A stretch of DNA of 10,422 nucleotides from Oscillospiraceae bacterium. GTDB taxonomy: Bacteria > Bacillota > Clostridia > Oscillospirales > UBA929. The position numbers were made by a program, and so were the translations under genes. Positions 1 through 6,283 of the stretch are shown in pieces (the stretch's first letter is position 1; every line of letters starts with the position of its first letter). Location of the stretch: the NCBI GenBank assembly GCA_009784085.1, contig WRCJ01000056.1, forward strand, positions 1 to 10,422, in the 5' to 3' direction. The notes beneath the pieces are model-generated. The model had not been told where the DNA came from, searched no databases, and worked only from the letters and a program-made list of their open reading frames with translations.

Positions 1-26
1 AGTCCTTGACAAAACAGCCCAAGGGT

Positions 27-1424
27 TTAGGCAATGGGTACCGGGGGGGCGATGTCCCCCGTAAGCAGGAGGGACGCAGCGGCGGCTTCGGCGGTCTCCA
101 GGAGGCGAAAGGCGTCCGGGAGGCTACTCCCGCCCGCGAGTATGTGGCTGTTTGCAAAGATCATAACCGGCGTTGACGGGGAGAGCATCCCGGCGGCTTC
201 GCCGACATCGGCGTAGGTGGCGCGAAAAGGCGCGACAGGGATATGACGCAGGAGCATATAGCTCTCCGACATGGCGGTAACGTCCAAGGGGGCGCCGGTG
301 ACGGCGAACGCCATGGCGTGCGGCGGGCATCCGCCCATCAGCGCGTGAATATCCGGGCGCCGGGCGTAGATCGCCTGGTGCAACGCGGCCAGGCGCGGCG
401 ATGGGTTATCCGATGGCAGGTTATCCGGCGACACCTGACCCTGCATCGCCTCGGTCGGCGGCTTTCCGCCACCCCGGATGAGAACTAGATCGCCTTCCTC
501 CATATTCGCCCTATCCCCGCCGCGAGGCGTAATCAAAAAGCCGCCGCCGATCCGGACGGAGCAGATCCCCACCGCGCTGGTAATAAGCTTCCGCCGGTAT
601 GCGCGCCGTGTCCAGGCGGCCAACGTGCGCCTGGCCTCCCCCTCCTGCGGGCTTTGCGCCACAGGCGGGTAAGCAAAAGTGGGCATGGCAAGCGCAGGCG
701 AGGCAAGCGTAGGCGAGGCGCCCACGGGCATGGCATCTACGGACGAGGTATCCACAGGCAGGGCATCTACGGGCAAGGTATCCATAGGTAAGTCGTCTGC
801 CGCCGCCGCCGCCATATCGATCTCCCCTTGGCGCAGGGCCTTCGGCGTCCCCAGCCGTTTAGCGTATATCTCGATGGCGGCCGCCATTTCCAACGCCTCA
901 AACCTCGCTGTGGCCGCAAACAGGCAATCGGCGCCCACAACGACGCCATGGTTGGCCATGAGCACGCTGTGATACCCTTTTGCGAACGCCTCGGAGATGC
1001 TGTTACCCAGCGACGGGGCGCCCGGCGCGGCGTAGGGCGCCATGGCCGCCTCGCCCGCAACCAGGCTGAGTTCGGCGGCAAGGCGCGTGTCCGGCCGTGT
1101 GCGCGCCGCGGAGAAAGCCACCAGGGCAGGCGGATGCGCGTGCAAAACCGCCCGAATGTCCGGCCGGCAGCGGTAGATGGCCTTGTGAAAGGGCAGCTCT
1201 ATCGAGGGCTTGTATGGCCCGTGTATACCGCCGTCAGGCGTCACGCGACAAATGTCCTCCGGTCGTAGCATCCCCTTGTCTACGCCCGACGGCGTAATCC
1301 AGATGTCCCCGCCGCTATCCAGGATGCTCAGGTTCCCGCCCGACGCGGTGGTCAGGCCGCCCCCATAGAGGTTCCTCATCGCCTGCGCCAGCTGCTCGGC
1401 TGGATGCATTTTTTTTGGCTTCAT
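27..1424 (-). CDS. Tandem class II aldolase/adducin-family protein, second domain degenerate
   Basis: A 465-residue protein made of two class II aldolase folds. Domain 1 (about residues 8-195) has the family pattern: SGGN at 28-31, TPSG at 44-47, the probable catalytic Glu76, His95 and His97 in HAHPP and His159 in ANHG as Zn ligands. Such enzymes cleave or epimerise sugar phosphates in the cytoplasm. Domain 2 (about 265-455) aligns by eye but lacks all of these: Glu76 becomes Leu345, HAHPP becomes GGCPP (364-368) and ANHG becomes ANSH (424-427), so it is probably structural or regulatory. A repeat linker (212-256) joins them. Single-domain family members are about 200-240 residues. The start is the ATG at 1424, with GGGGAAAAGG on the minus strand about 11 nt upstream. 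The gene is divergent from a nucleoside deaminase, which hints at a salvage role. The exact substrate is not readable; family assignment is secure. Confidence 0.85.
   Translation of the reverse strand: MKPKKMHPAEQLAQAMRNLYGGGLTTASGGNLSILDSGGDIWITPSGVDKGMLRPEDICRVTPDGGIHGPYKPSIELPFHKAIYRCRPDIRAVLHAHPPALVAFSAARTRPDTRLAAELSLVAGEAAMAPYAAPGAPSLGNSISEAFAKGYHSVLMANHGVVVGADCLFAATARFEALEMAAAIEIYAKRLGTPKALRQGEIDMAAAAADDLPMDTLPVDALPVDTSSVDAMPVGASPTLASPALAMPTFAYPPVAQSPQEGEARRTLAAWTRRAYRRKLITSAVGICSVRIGGGFLITPRGGDRANMEEGDLVLIRGGGKPPTEAMQGQVSPDNLPSDNPSPRLAALHQAIYARRPDIHALMGGCPPHAMAFAVTGAPLDVTAMSESYMLLRHIPVAPFRATYADVGEAAGMLSPSTPVMIFANSHILAGGSSLPDAFRLLETAEAAAASLLLTGDIAPPVPIA
657..791 (-). repeat. 15-bp tandem repeat, nine units, encoding a pentapeptide linker
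   Basis: Nine degenerate 15-bp units lie in frame in the aldolase gene and encode residues 212-256 as exactly nine pentapeptides: LPMDT, LPVDA, LPVDT, SSVDA, MPVGA, SPTLA, SPALA, MPTFA and YPPVA. The consensus is x-P-(V/T)-x-(A/T). The first five units keep Asp or Gly at position 4, while the last four carry hydrophobic residues there. The array sits exactly between the two aldolase domains and probably forms an extended Pro-rich spacer. Unit number could change without breaking the frame. Confidence 0.85.
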
Positions 1425-1489
1425 ATGATCATACGCCTTTTCCCCATGTCATTGTCCATTTCCCCACATAATATATATGTACACATAAA

Positions 1490-1518
1490 ATCTTATAGAT
1501 TGCGGCAGAAGATGTCAA
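1490..1518 (-). promoter_or_regulatory. Putative sigma-A promoter of the aldolase gene
   Basis: Read on the minus strand, TTGACA (1518-1513) is a perfect -35 and TAAGAT (1495-1490) is a 4/6 match to the -10 with a 17-nt spacer. An overlapping TATAAG lies two bases nearer. Transcription would begin near 1483, leaving a leader of about 60 nt. Confidence 0.6.
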
Positions 1519-1549
1519 GAAATTTCTATGGGATTTGTCAAGATTTTTC
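1512..1549 (+). repeat. Direct repeat pair overlapping divergent -35 elements (possible operator)
   Basis: ATGTCAAGAAATTTC (1512-1526) and TTGTCAAGATTTTTC (1535-1549) agree at 12 of 15 positions, and their starts are 23 bp apart, close to two helical turns. One copy contains the minus-strand -35, the other the plus-strand P1 -35. This placement fits a binding site that controls both genes together, but part of the similarity comes from the -35 consensus itself. Confidence 0.35.
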
Positions 1550-1564
1550 AAAGTGCCCTATAAT
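1535..1564 (+). promoter_or_regulatory. Putative sigma-A promoter P1 of the deaminase gene
   Basis: TTGTCA (1535-1540) and a perfect TATAAT (1559-1564) are separated by 18 nt. The expected start is near 1571, giving a leader of about 160 nt ahead of the amidohydrolase gene. It faces away from the minus-strand promoter, and the two -35 elements are only 16 bp apart. Confidence 0.65.
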
Positions 1565-1579
1565 CGTGCGCGAAACCCA

Positions 1580-1608
1580 TTGACAAATCTACCTTTTGCG
1601 TTCACAAT
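1580..1608 (+). promoter_or_regulatory. Putative second promoter P2 of the deaminase gene
   Basis: A perfect TTGACA (1580-1585) is followed after 17 nt by CACAAT (1603-1608), a 4/6 -10 match. The start would be near 1615. It would bypass the left arm of the possible leader stem at 1586-1592, so P1 and P2 transcripts could fold differently. Confidence 0.45.
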
Positions 1609-1664
1609 GTAATGGTGATGGCCGTCGCGGCCGTTGGGCGCGGCGCGTCGTTATTAAGTAGATT
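1586..1664 (+). promoter_or_regulatory. Possible folded 5' leader of the deaminase mRNA
   Basis: AATCTAC (1586-1592) is exactly complementary to GTAGATT (1658-1664), enclosing a GC-rich segment. Inside it, GGCCG (1620-1624) pairs with CGGCC (1628-1632) over a TCG loop, extendable outward by A1618-T1634 and a wobble pair. I cannot match this to any known riboswitch class. No U-run follows, so it is not a plain terminator. It may be incidental structure. Confidence 0.3.
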
Positions 1665-1700
1665 GGTAAAGTCGGATGGACGGAGAATCTGCAGATAGAA

Positions 1701-1724
1701 TAGATAGGTAGGTAGATAGATAGG
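1701..1724 (+). repeat. TAGR tetranucleotide tract carrying the ribosome-binding region
   Basis: Six consecutive 4-bp units, TAGA TAGG TAGG TAGA TAGA TAGG, run up to the start of the amidohydrolase gene. The AGG-containing units are the only Shine-Dalgarno-like bases here. The last one gives AGGG (1722-1725) 5 nt before ATG 1731, while AGGTAGG (1707-1713) would serve GTG 1725. Loss or gain of a unit would shift these spacings. Confidence 0.8.
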
Positions 1725-1730
1725 GTGGCT

Positions 1731-3050
1731 ATGGATTACTTGTTTCGTGACGTCGTCGCGGTTTTGATGGACAGGGATCATTCTGTCCTGCGCGGCGCCT
1801 ATGTGGGCGTGGAGGCTGGCCGGATTGCCTATGTGGGCAACACGCCGCCCGGCACGGACGCCGCCTCAGGCGTTGCCCGCGCCATCGATGGCCGGGGGTG
1901 TGTCCTGATGCCCGGCCTCATCAACGCGCATACGCATCTGCCCATGACGCTGTTGCGCGGACATGCCGACGACGCCCCGCTGGCCAGCTGGCTGAGCGAC
2001 CATATCTGGCCGGCCGAGGCGCGCCTGGACAGCCGCGCGGTGCGGGCAGGGACGATGCTGGCGTTGGCCGAACTGCTGGCTTCCGGCACGGTGTCGGTGT
2101 CCGATATGTACTATTTCTGCGATGATATCGCCGCCTGCGTGGCCCAAAGCGGCCTCAAGGCCAACTTGTCCCGGGCGTTGATGTGTCCCGATGGCGCGTT
2201 CGACGCCGCCCACGACGAACGCCTGCGGGAAGCCGTAAAGCTATACGCGGATTGGCACGGCTTTGACGACGGGCGCATTGTCGTGGAGGCTTCGATCCAC
2301 GCGGAGTATACCTCCCCGCCCGCGCTGTGGGAAGCGGCGGCAAGGCTCGCCCTCGATAACGGCATGGGGATGCACGTGCATGTGTCCGAGACGCACCGGG
2401 AACACGAGGAGTGCCTTTCCCGGTGGGGCTTGACGCCTACGGAGGTCTTGGATCGCCACGGCGCCTTCGGCGCGCGGACGACGGTGGCTCACGGCGTGTG
2501 GCTGACCGGCGGCGATATGGATATACTGGCCGCGCGGGGCGCCTCGGTGGCGCACTGCCCGGTTTCCAACCTCAAGCTGGCCTGCGGCGTCGCCAGGGTA
2601 TCCGACATGATGTCGCGCGGCGTCAACGTGGCGTTGGGCACGGACAGCGCGGCCTCCAACAACTCGCTCGACCTCTGGGAAGAGGTAAAGACCGCCGCCC
2701 TGCTGGCCAAAAACGAAAACGGCGCCCCGGAGCTCTTCACGGCGCCGGATGCGTTGTCGCTGGCTGTGACCCATGGCGCACAGGCCCAAGGCCGGGCAAA
2801 GGAAACCGGCCAGATCGCGGTGGGCTTCGATGCCGACCTCATTTTGCTGGACTTCGACAAGCCGCACCTCTCCCCCTGCCGCGACCCGTTGAGCCACCTT
2901 GCCTACGCCACGCGGGGCAGCGACGTGGCCATGACGATGGTCAGGGGCAAGATCCTCTACGAGAACGGGTCGTTCCCCACGATAGACGTCGAAAAAGCAA
3001 AATGGGAAGCCGAGCACTACGCCCTGCCGCTTATCTTTGCTACGCAATGA
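1731..3050 (+). CDS. mtaD: 5-methylthioadenosine/S-adenosylhomocysteine deaminase-type amidohydrolase
   Basis: A 439-residue cytoplasmic metal-dependent deaminase of the TrzA/AtzA/MtaD branch, expected to convert MTA, SAH or 5'-deoxyadenosine to the inosine form with release of ammonia. Visible motifs, numbered from ATG 1731: HTH with metal ligands His67 and His69 after MPGLIN; WPAE with Glu96 (ribose contact); HAEYTSP with His190; HVHVSET with His217 and acid Glu220; AHGVWL with His254; and GTDSAASNN with Asp305. The 37-residue spacing from His217 to His254 matches my recollection of the family. GTG 1725 would add two residues; ATG 1731 is preferred because AGGG lies 5 nt upstream. The flippase gene follows 19 nt on, so the two are probably co-transcribed. 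Related guanine or chlorohydrolase activity cannot be excluded. Confidence 0.85.
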   Translation: MDYLFRDVVAVLMDRDHSVLRGAYVGVEAGRIAYVGNTPPGTDAASGVARAIDGRGCVLMPGLINAHTHLPMTLLRGHADDAPLASWLSDHIWPAEARLDSRAVRAGTMLALAELLASGTVSVSDMYYFCDDIAACVAQSGLKANLSRALMCPDGAFDAAHDERLREAVKLYADWHGFDDGRIVVEASIHAEYTSPPALWEAAARLALDNGMGMHVHVSETHREHEECLSRWGLTPTEVLDRHGAFGARTTVAHGVWLTGGDMDILAARGASVAHCPVSNLKLACGVARVSDMMSRGVNVALGTDSAASNNSLDLWEEVKTAALLAKNENGAPELFTAPDALSLAVTHGAQAQGRAKETGQIAVGFDADLILLDFDKPHLSPCRDPLSHLAYATRGSDVAMTMVRGKILYENGSFPTIDVEKAKWEAEHYALPLIFATQ

Positions 3051-3060
3051 CGCAATGACG
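3042..3060 (+). repeat. 8-bp tandem duplication at the deaminase stop codon
   Basis: ACGCAATG occurs at 3042-3049 and 3050-3057, followed by a partial third ACG. The first copy supplies the last bases and the TGA stop of the deaminase gene, and the array ends in the GAGGTG ribosome site of the next gene. It is probably slippage. Confidence 0.6.
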
Positions 3061-3069
3061 AGGTGAATT

Positions 3070-4740
3070 ATGCCCCCTAAAACTTCCGAGAAGCAGAACT
3101 TCCTCCAAGGCGCGCTGATCTTGTCGGCGGGCACGGCGGTGGTCAAGGTCATCGGCGCGTTGTTCAAGATCCCGCTGCAAAACCTGATAGGCCCCGTGGG
3201 CATGACGCACTTCAACACGGCATACGACATCTACGCCACACTGTTTGTCATCTCGACGGCGGGCCTCCCGGTCGCCGTGTCCAAGATGGTTTCCGAGGCG
3301 CTCACCAAGCGGCGTCTGGGCGAGACGCGGGTCATTTTCCGCGCGGCGGTTTCCTGCTTCTCGATCATCGGCTTCCTGTTCGCCTGCCTGATGTTTTTTG
3401 GCGCGCGTACCGCCGCCGGCTGGATGAACAACCCCGACGCCTACATGGCCGTGCGGACTATCGCGCCGGCCATTCTGTTCGTGTCCCTGATGTCGGCCTT
3501 CCGGGGCTTTTACCAGGGGCACGGGAATATGATCCCCACCGTCGTGTCCCAGATCATCGAGGCGTTGTGCAAGCTGGGCATTGGCTTTGTGATGGCCTCT
3601 TGGATCTACAATGGGTTCTTGCGCGACAACGCGCCGCCCGGGGGGCTATCGTCCTTGGCCGACGATGCTTTGAAGGAGTTGCAGAGCCTGGCCTCGGAAC
3701 CGGCGGCAGCCGGGGCCATCGCGGGCATCTCGATTGGATCGGTCATCGGCATGCTGTATCTCCTATGGCGCTATGTCCGCCAAAAGAAAACGCACTCCCC
3801 CAACGTCTCCCCCGTTGTGCGCCCCCGGCGGCAGATCCTATGGGAGGTGCTGCGCCTCGCCATCCCCATCACCATCAGCGCCTCGATACTCACGCTGACC
3901 AACTTGATCGACAACGCGCAGGTCATGGGGCGTTTGCAGGAGGCGGCCGGCTTCACCTATGAGCAGGCGAAGTTTTACAACGGATCGTACGGTTTCGCGC
4001 GGACGCTGTTCAACCTGCCGCCGGCCTTCATCCTGACCATCTCGGTCAGCATCATCCCGGCTTTGTCCGCCGCCCTGGTCAAACGGGATCGCAAGACGGC
4101 CAACCGCACCATCGCCTCCTCCCTGCGCATCACCTCCCTGCTGGCCTTCCCGGCCGCCGCCGGCCTCATCGCCCTTTCCTTCCCCATCCTGGATCTGTTG
4201 AGTGGCACGTCACAGCCCGAAGCGGTGGCGACCGCCGCGCCGTTGCTGACGACGCTGGGCTTCGCCGTGCCCTTTGTGTGCCTCGTGTCGCTGACCAACG
4301 CCATCTTGCAGTCCATGGGCAGGGTGGGCCTCCCCATCCTCACCATGATGGTGGGCGCCATCGCCAAAATCGCCATCAACTATGTCCTGGTGGGCCACCC
4401 CGATATCAATATCGCGGGCGCGCCCATCGGCACGCTGGTGTGTTACGCGCTCATCGCCGCGCTCAACCTGTTCTTCATTATCCGCGCCTCCTTCTCCGCG
4501 CGCTTCCTGGGCGTCTTTATCAAACCCTTGTTTGCGGCGGCTTCAATGGGCGTCGCCGCCTATGGCCTCAATGCCCTGCTTACGGGCGTCTTGCACATGA
4601 ATGCGCGCCTGTCCGTCATCCTGACCATAGGCGCGGCGGTGCTGATTTATCTGGCCATCATCCTCCTCATCAAGGCCCTTCCCCGGGAGGATGTACTCCT
4701 GCTTCCCAAAGGGGAAAAGCTGGCGAAGTGGTTTAATTGA
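3070..4740 (+). CDS. SpoVB/MurJ-type MOP-superfamily lipid or polysaccharide flippase (YabM-like)
   Basis: A 556-residue, very hydrophobic protein with roughly 12-14 membrane helices, in line with SpoVB, YtgP and YabM of the MOP exporter superfamily. Near the N-terminus it has the family pattern GLPVAVSKMVSEA (65-77) and then the RGFYQG-containing stretch (145-150) ending in SQIIEALCKL (160-169). The family moves lipid-linked glycan precursors across the cytoplasmic membrane for peptidoglycan, cortex or surface polysaccharide. Which glycan is moved here cannot be read. The position directly upstream of mazG matches Bacillus yabM. The start is ATG 3070 with GAGGTG at 3060-3065. Although it follows the deaminase closely, its functional partners are more likely the downstream cell-envelope and division genes. 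Confidence 0.85.
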   Translation: MPPKTSEKQNFLQGALILSAGTAVVKVIGALFKIPLQNLIGPVGMTHFNTAYDIYATLFVISTAGLPVAVSKMVSEALTKRRLGETRVIFRAAVSCFSIIGFLFACLMFFGARTAAGWMNNPDAYMAVRTIAPAILFVSLMSAFRGFYQGHGNMIPTVVSQIIEALCKLGIGFVMASWIYNGFLRDNAPPGGLSSLADDALKELQSLASEPAAAGAIAGISIGSVIGMLYLLWRYVRQKKTHSPNVSPVVRPRRQILWEVLRLAIPITISASILTLTNLIDNAQVMGRLQEAAGFTYEQAKFYNGSYGFARTLFNLPPAFILTISVSIIPALSAALVKRDRKTANRTIASSLRITSLLAFPAAAGLIALSFPILDLLSGTSQPEAVATAAPLLTTLGFAVPFVCLVSLTNAILQSMGRVGLPILTMMVGAIAKIAINYVLVGHPDINIAGAPIGTLVCYALIAALNLFFIIRASFSARFLGVFIKPLFAAASMGVAAYGLNALLTGVLHMNARLSVILTIGAAVLIYLAIILLIKALPREDVLLLPKGEKLAKWFN

Positions 4741-4765
4741 TAAGAAAACCCGAAATTTCTAAAAA
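4737..4765 (+). promoter_or_regulatory. Weak putative promoter for mazG and downstream genes
   Basis: TTGATA (4737-4742, overlapping the flippase stop) and TAAAAA (4760-4765) are 17 nt apart. The 70-base gap here is strikingly A/T-rich against its surroundings, which fits a promoter. It has no terminator-like hairpin. Confidence 0.35.
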
Positions 4766-4793
4766 AACACTTATTTTATTTCAAAAAACACTT
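4762..4793 (+). repeat. 11-bp direct repeat upstream of mazG
   Basis: AAAAAACACTT occurs exactly at 4762-4772 and again at 4783-4793. The offset is 21 bp, two helical turns, so both copies face the same side of the helix. The second ends 5 bp before the mazG Shine-Dalgarno. A protein binding site is possible, and A-tract bending is the simpler reading. Confidence 0.5.
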
Positions 4794-4810
4794 GCATTAA
4801 GGAGCGTATT

Positions 4811-5614
4811 GTGGTAGATTCAGTTCATGAGTCAAAATACGACTGGCAGGAGCTTCTCTCGCTCGTTGCCTTTCTCCGTTCCGACCGCGGTTGCCCATGG
4901 GACAGGGAGCAGACACACGGGTCCATTCGCCAGAACCTGCTGGAAGAAGCTTACGAAGTTTGCGAAGCCATAGACAGCGGCGATTCGGCCCATTTATGCG
5001 AGGAGTTGGGCGATCTGCTGATGCAAGTCGTCTTCCACGCGCGGATCGCGGAGGAGTCCGGTTCCTTTTCCCTTGGCGATGTCATCGACGGGCTGTGCCG
5101 CAAACTGGTCACGCGACATCCCCACGTGTTTCGCGACGCGACGGCCGGCAGCGCGGACGAGGTGTTGGCCATCTGGGAGGAGATCAAACAAGGCACGAGG
5201 GGGCAGACGACGCAGCACGGCGCCATGCAATCGGTATCGCGCGGCCTGCCGGCGCTGATGCGGGCCGAGAAGATCCAAAGCAAGGCCAGCAAGGTCGGGT
5301 TCGACTGGCCGGATGTGTCCGGCGCCTGGGACAAACTCATGGAGGAACTCTCCGAACTGCGCGACGCCGTGTCGTCCGGCGTCGGTATGGAAGAAGAATT
5401 GGGCGACCTGCTCTTTTCTGCGGTCAACGTGTCCCGCTTCCTGAAGGTAGGCGCCGAGCGCGCGCTGGAGCGCGCCTGCGACAAGTTTACCGACCGCTTC
5501 GGCCGCGTCGAGGGCGCGGCGATCTCGCAGGGCCGATCCTTGCGCGAGATGACCCTCGCCGAAATGGATCTTCTCTGGGAGAATGAAAAAGTAACTGACG
5601 GAACCATCACATGA
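4811..5614 (+). CDS. mazG: Nucleoside triphosphate pyrophosphohydrolase MazG
   Basis: A 267-residue two-repeat MazG, a cytoplasmic enzyme that hydrolyses NTPs/dNTPs to the monophosphate and pyrophosphate and helps clear abnormal nucleotides. Repeat 1 has CPWD (28-31), EEAYE (45-49) and EELGD (64-68). The signature HPHVF is at 103-107, and the linker pattern LPALMRAEKIQSKASKVGFDW starts at 146. Repeat 2 has EELSE (178-182) and EELGD (195-199). Both acidic Mg-binding sets look complete. The start is GTG 4811, decided by AAGGAG at 4799-4804 with a 6-nt spacer. Length matches stand-alone E. coli MazG (263 aa). The Bacillus orthologue YabN also carries an N-terminal tetrapyrrole-methylase domain, which is absent here. 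Confidence 0.95.
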   Translation: MVDSVHESKYDWQELLSLVAFLRSDRGCPWDREQTHGSIRQNLLEEAYEVCEAIDSGDSAHLCEELGDLLMQVVFHARIAEESGSFSLGDVIDGLCRKLVTRHPHVFRDATAGSADEVLAIWEEIKQGTRGQTTQHGAMQSVSRGLPALMRAEKIQSKASKVGFDWPDVSGAWDKLMEELSELRDAVSSGVGMEEELGDLLFSAVNVSRFLKVGAERALERACDKFTDRFGRVEGAAISQGRSLREMTLAEMDLLWENEKVTDGTIT

Positions 5615-5654
5615 TCCGTTGGAATATCAACACAATGAATTAGGAGGATGTCAC

Positions 5655-5939
5655 ATGAACAAAGCAGATCTGATCAATGCGGTGGCTGACAAAACCGGGC
5701 TTACCAAGAAGGACTGCGAAAAAGCCATCAGCGGCGTATTTGACGCCATCAGTGAATCGTTAGTCGCGGGCGAAAAGGTGCAACTCGTCGGTTTCGGCGC
5801 CTTTGACGTGAAGGCCCGCGCGCCGCGCATGGGCCGCAACCCGAAAACCAAAGAAAGCATCCAGATCCCAGCCTCCCAGTCTCCCGTGTTCAAGGCGGGC
5901 AAGGCGCTCAAAGAAGCCATTGTGAATTCGCAGATCTAA
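5655..5939 (+). CDS. hup: HU-family DNA-binding protein
   Basis: A 94-residue HU, the small dimeric nucleoid protein that bends DNA. The N-terminal helices (MNKADLINAVADKTGL) are typical. GFGAF is at 46-50, and the DNA-gripping arm holds RMGRNPKT (58-65) with the intercalating Pro63. The C-terminal FKAGKALKEAI helix is also conserved. The start is ATG 5655: AGGAGG at 5642-5647 lies 7 nt upstream, a near-ideal ribosome site that fits high expression. An upstream in-frame TTG (5619) has no such site. HU between mazG and rqcP is the usual clostridial arrangement. Confidence 0.97.
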   Translation: MNKADLINAVADKTGLTKKDCEKAISGVFDAISESLVAGEKVQLVGFGAFDVKARAPRMGRNPKTKESIQIPASQSPVFKAGKALKEAIVNSQI

Positions 5940-6035
5940 AAAGACAAAGGATGCGCCTCGCCCGACCGCCAACGCTACTAGAGCGACAGTGGTTTGGTGG
6001 GCGCGTTTTCTTGCGGTGGGGAAGGGGGCGGCGCT

Positions 6036-6278
6036 GTGCGGCTGGACAAATACTTGAAGGTCTCGCGGCTGATCAAACGGCGCACGTTGGCCAAGGAGGC
6101 TTGTGGCCGCGAGCGTATTTTGGTGGGCGGCCGCATAGCCCGGGCTTCCTACGAGGTCAAGCTGGGCGATATCATCGAGGTCCCCTTCGGCCCGCACAGG
6201 CGGCGCGTGGAGGTCCTGTCCCTGCGGGAGGTCGCCGACAAGGCGGGCGCGGCCGCCATGTACAGGGAACTGGAATAA
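6036..6278 (+). CDS. rqcP: S4-domain ribosome quality control protein RqcP (YabO)
   Basis: An 80-residue S4 RNA-binding protein, very close to Bacillus RqcP/YabO (about 86 aa). That protein works with RqcH on obstructed 50S subunits to add C-terminal alanine tails to stalled nascent chains. The hallmark MRLDKYLKVSRLIKRRTLAK begins at residue 1, followed by VKLGDIIEVPFG (41-52) and the conserved AAAMYRELE end. The start is GTG 6036 (read as Met), supported by AAGGGGG at 6022-6028 with a 7-nt spacer. A TTG at 5994 would add 14 low-complexity residues. The gene lies 96 nt after hup with no terminator seen, so it is probably part of the same transcript. Confidence 0.95.
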   Translation: MRLDKYLKVSRLIKRRTLAKEACGRERILVGGRIARASYEVKLGDIIEVPFGPHRRRVEVLSLREVADKAGAAAMYRELE

Positions 6279-6283
6279 CCCAG

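Noticed and set aside
1..26. Bases before the aldolase stop codon at the window edge
   Set aside because: Too short to identify; no hairpin or reading frame can be supported.
2241..3230. Long open frame on the minus strand (329 residues) opposite the deaminase gene
   Set aside because: It is antisense to a gene with clear motifs, its translation is rich in His, Arg and Gly with no recognisable domain, and such frames are expected opposite GC-rich coding DNA.
4752..4759. Palindrome GAAATTTC after the flippase gene, considered as a terminator stem
   Set aside because: Eight bases of A/T-rich symmetry without a loop or GC stem cannot terminate; it probably lies in a promoter spacer.
5598..5619. 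Inverted repeat ACGGA/TCCGT around the mazG stop, considered as a terminator
   Set aside because: Only 5 bp with a 12-nt loop and no T-run; hup follows with its own excellent ribosome site.
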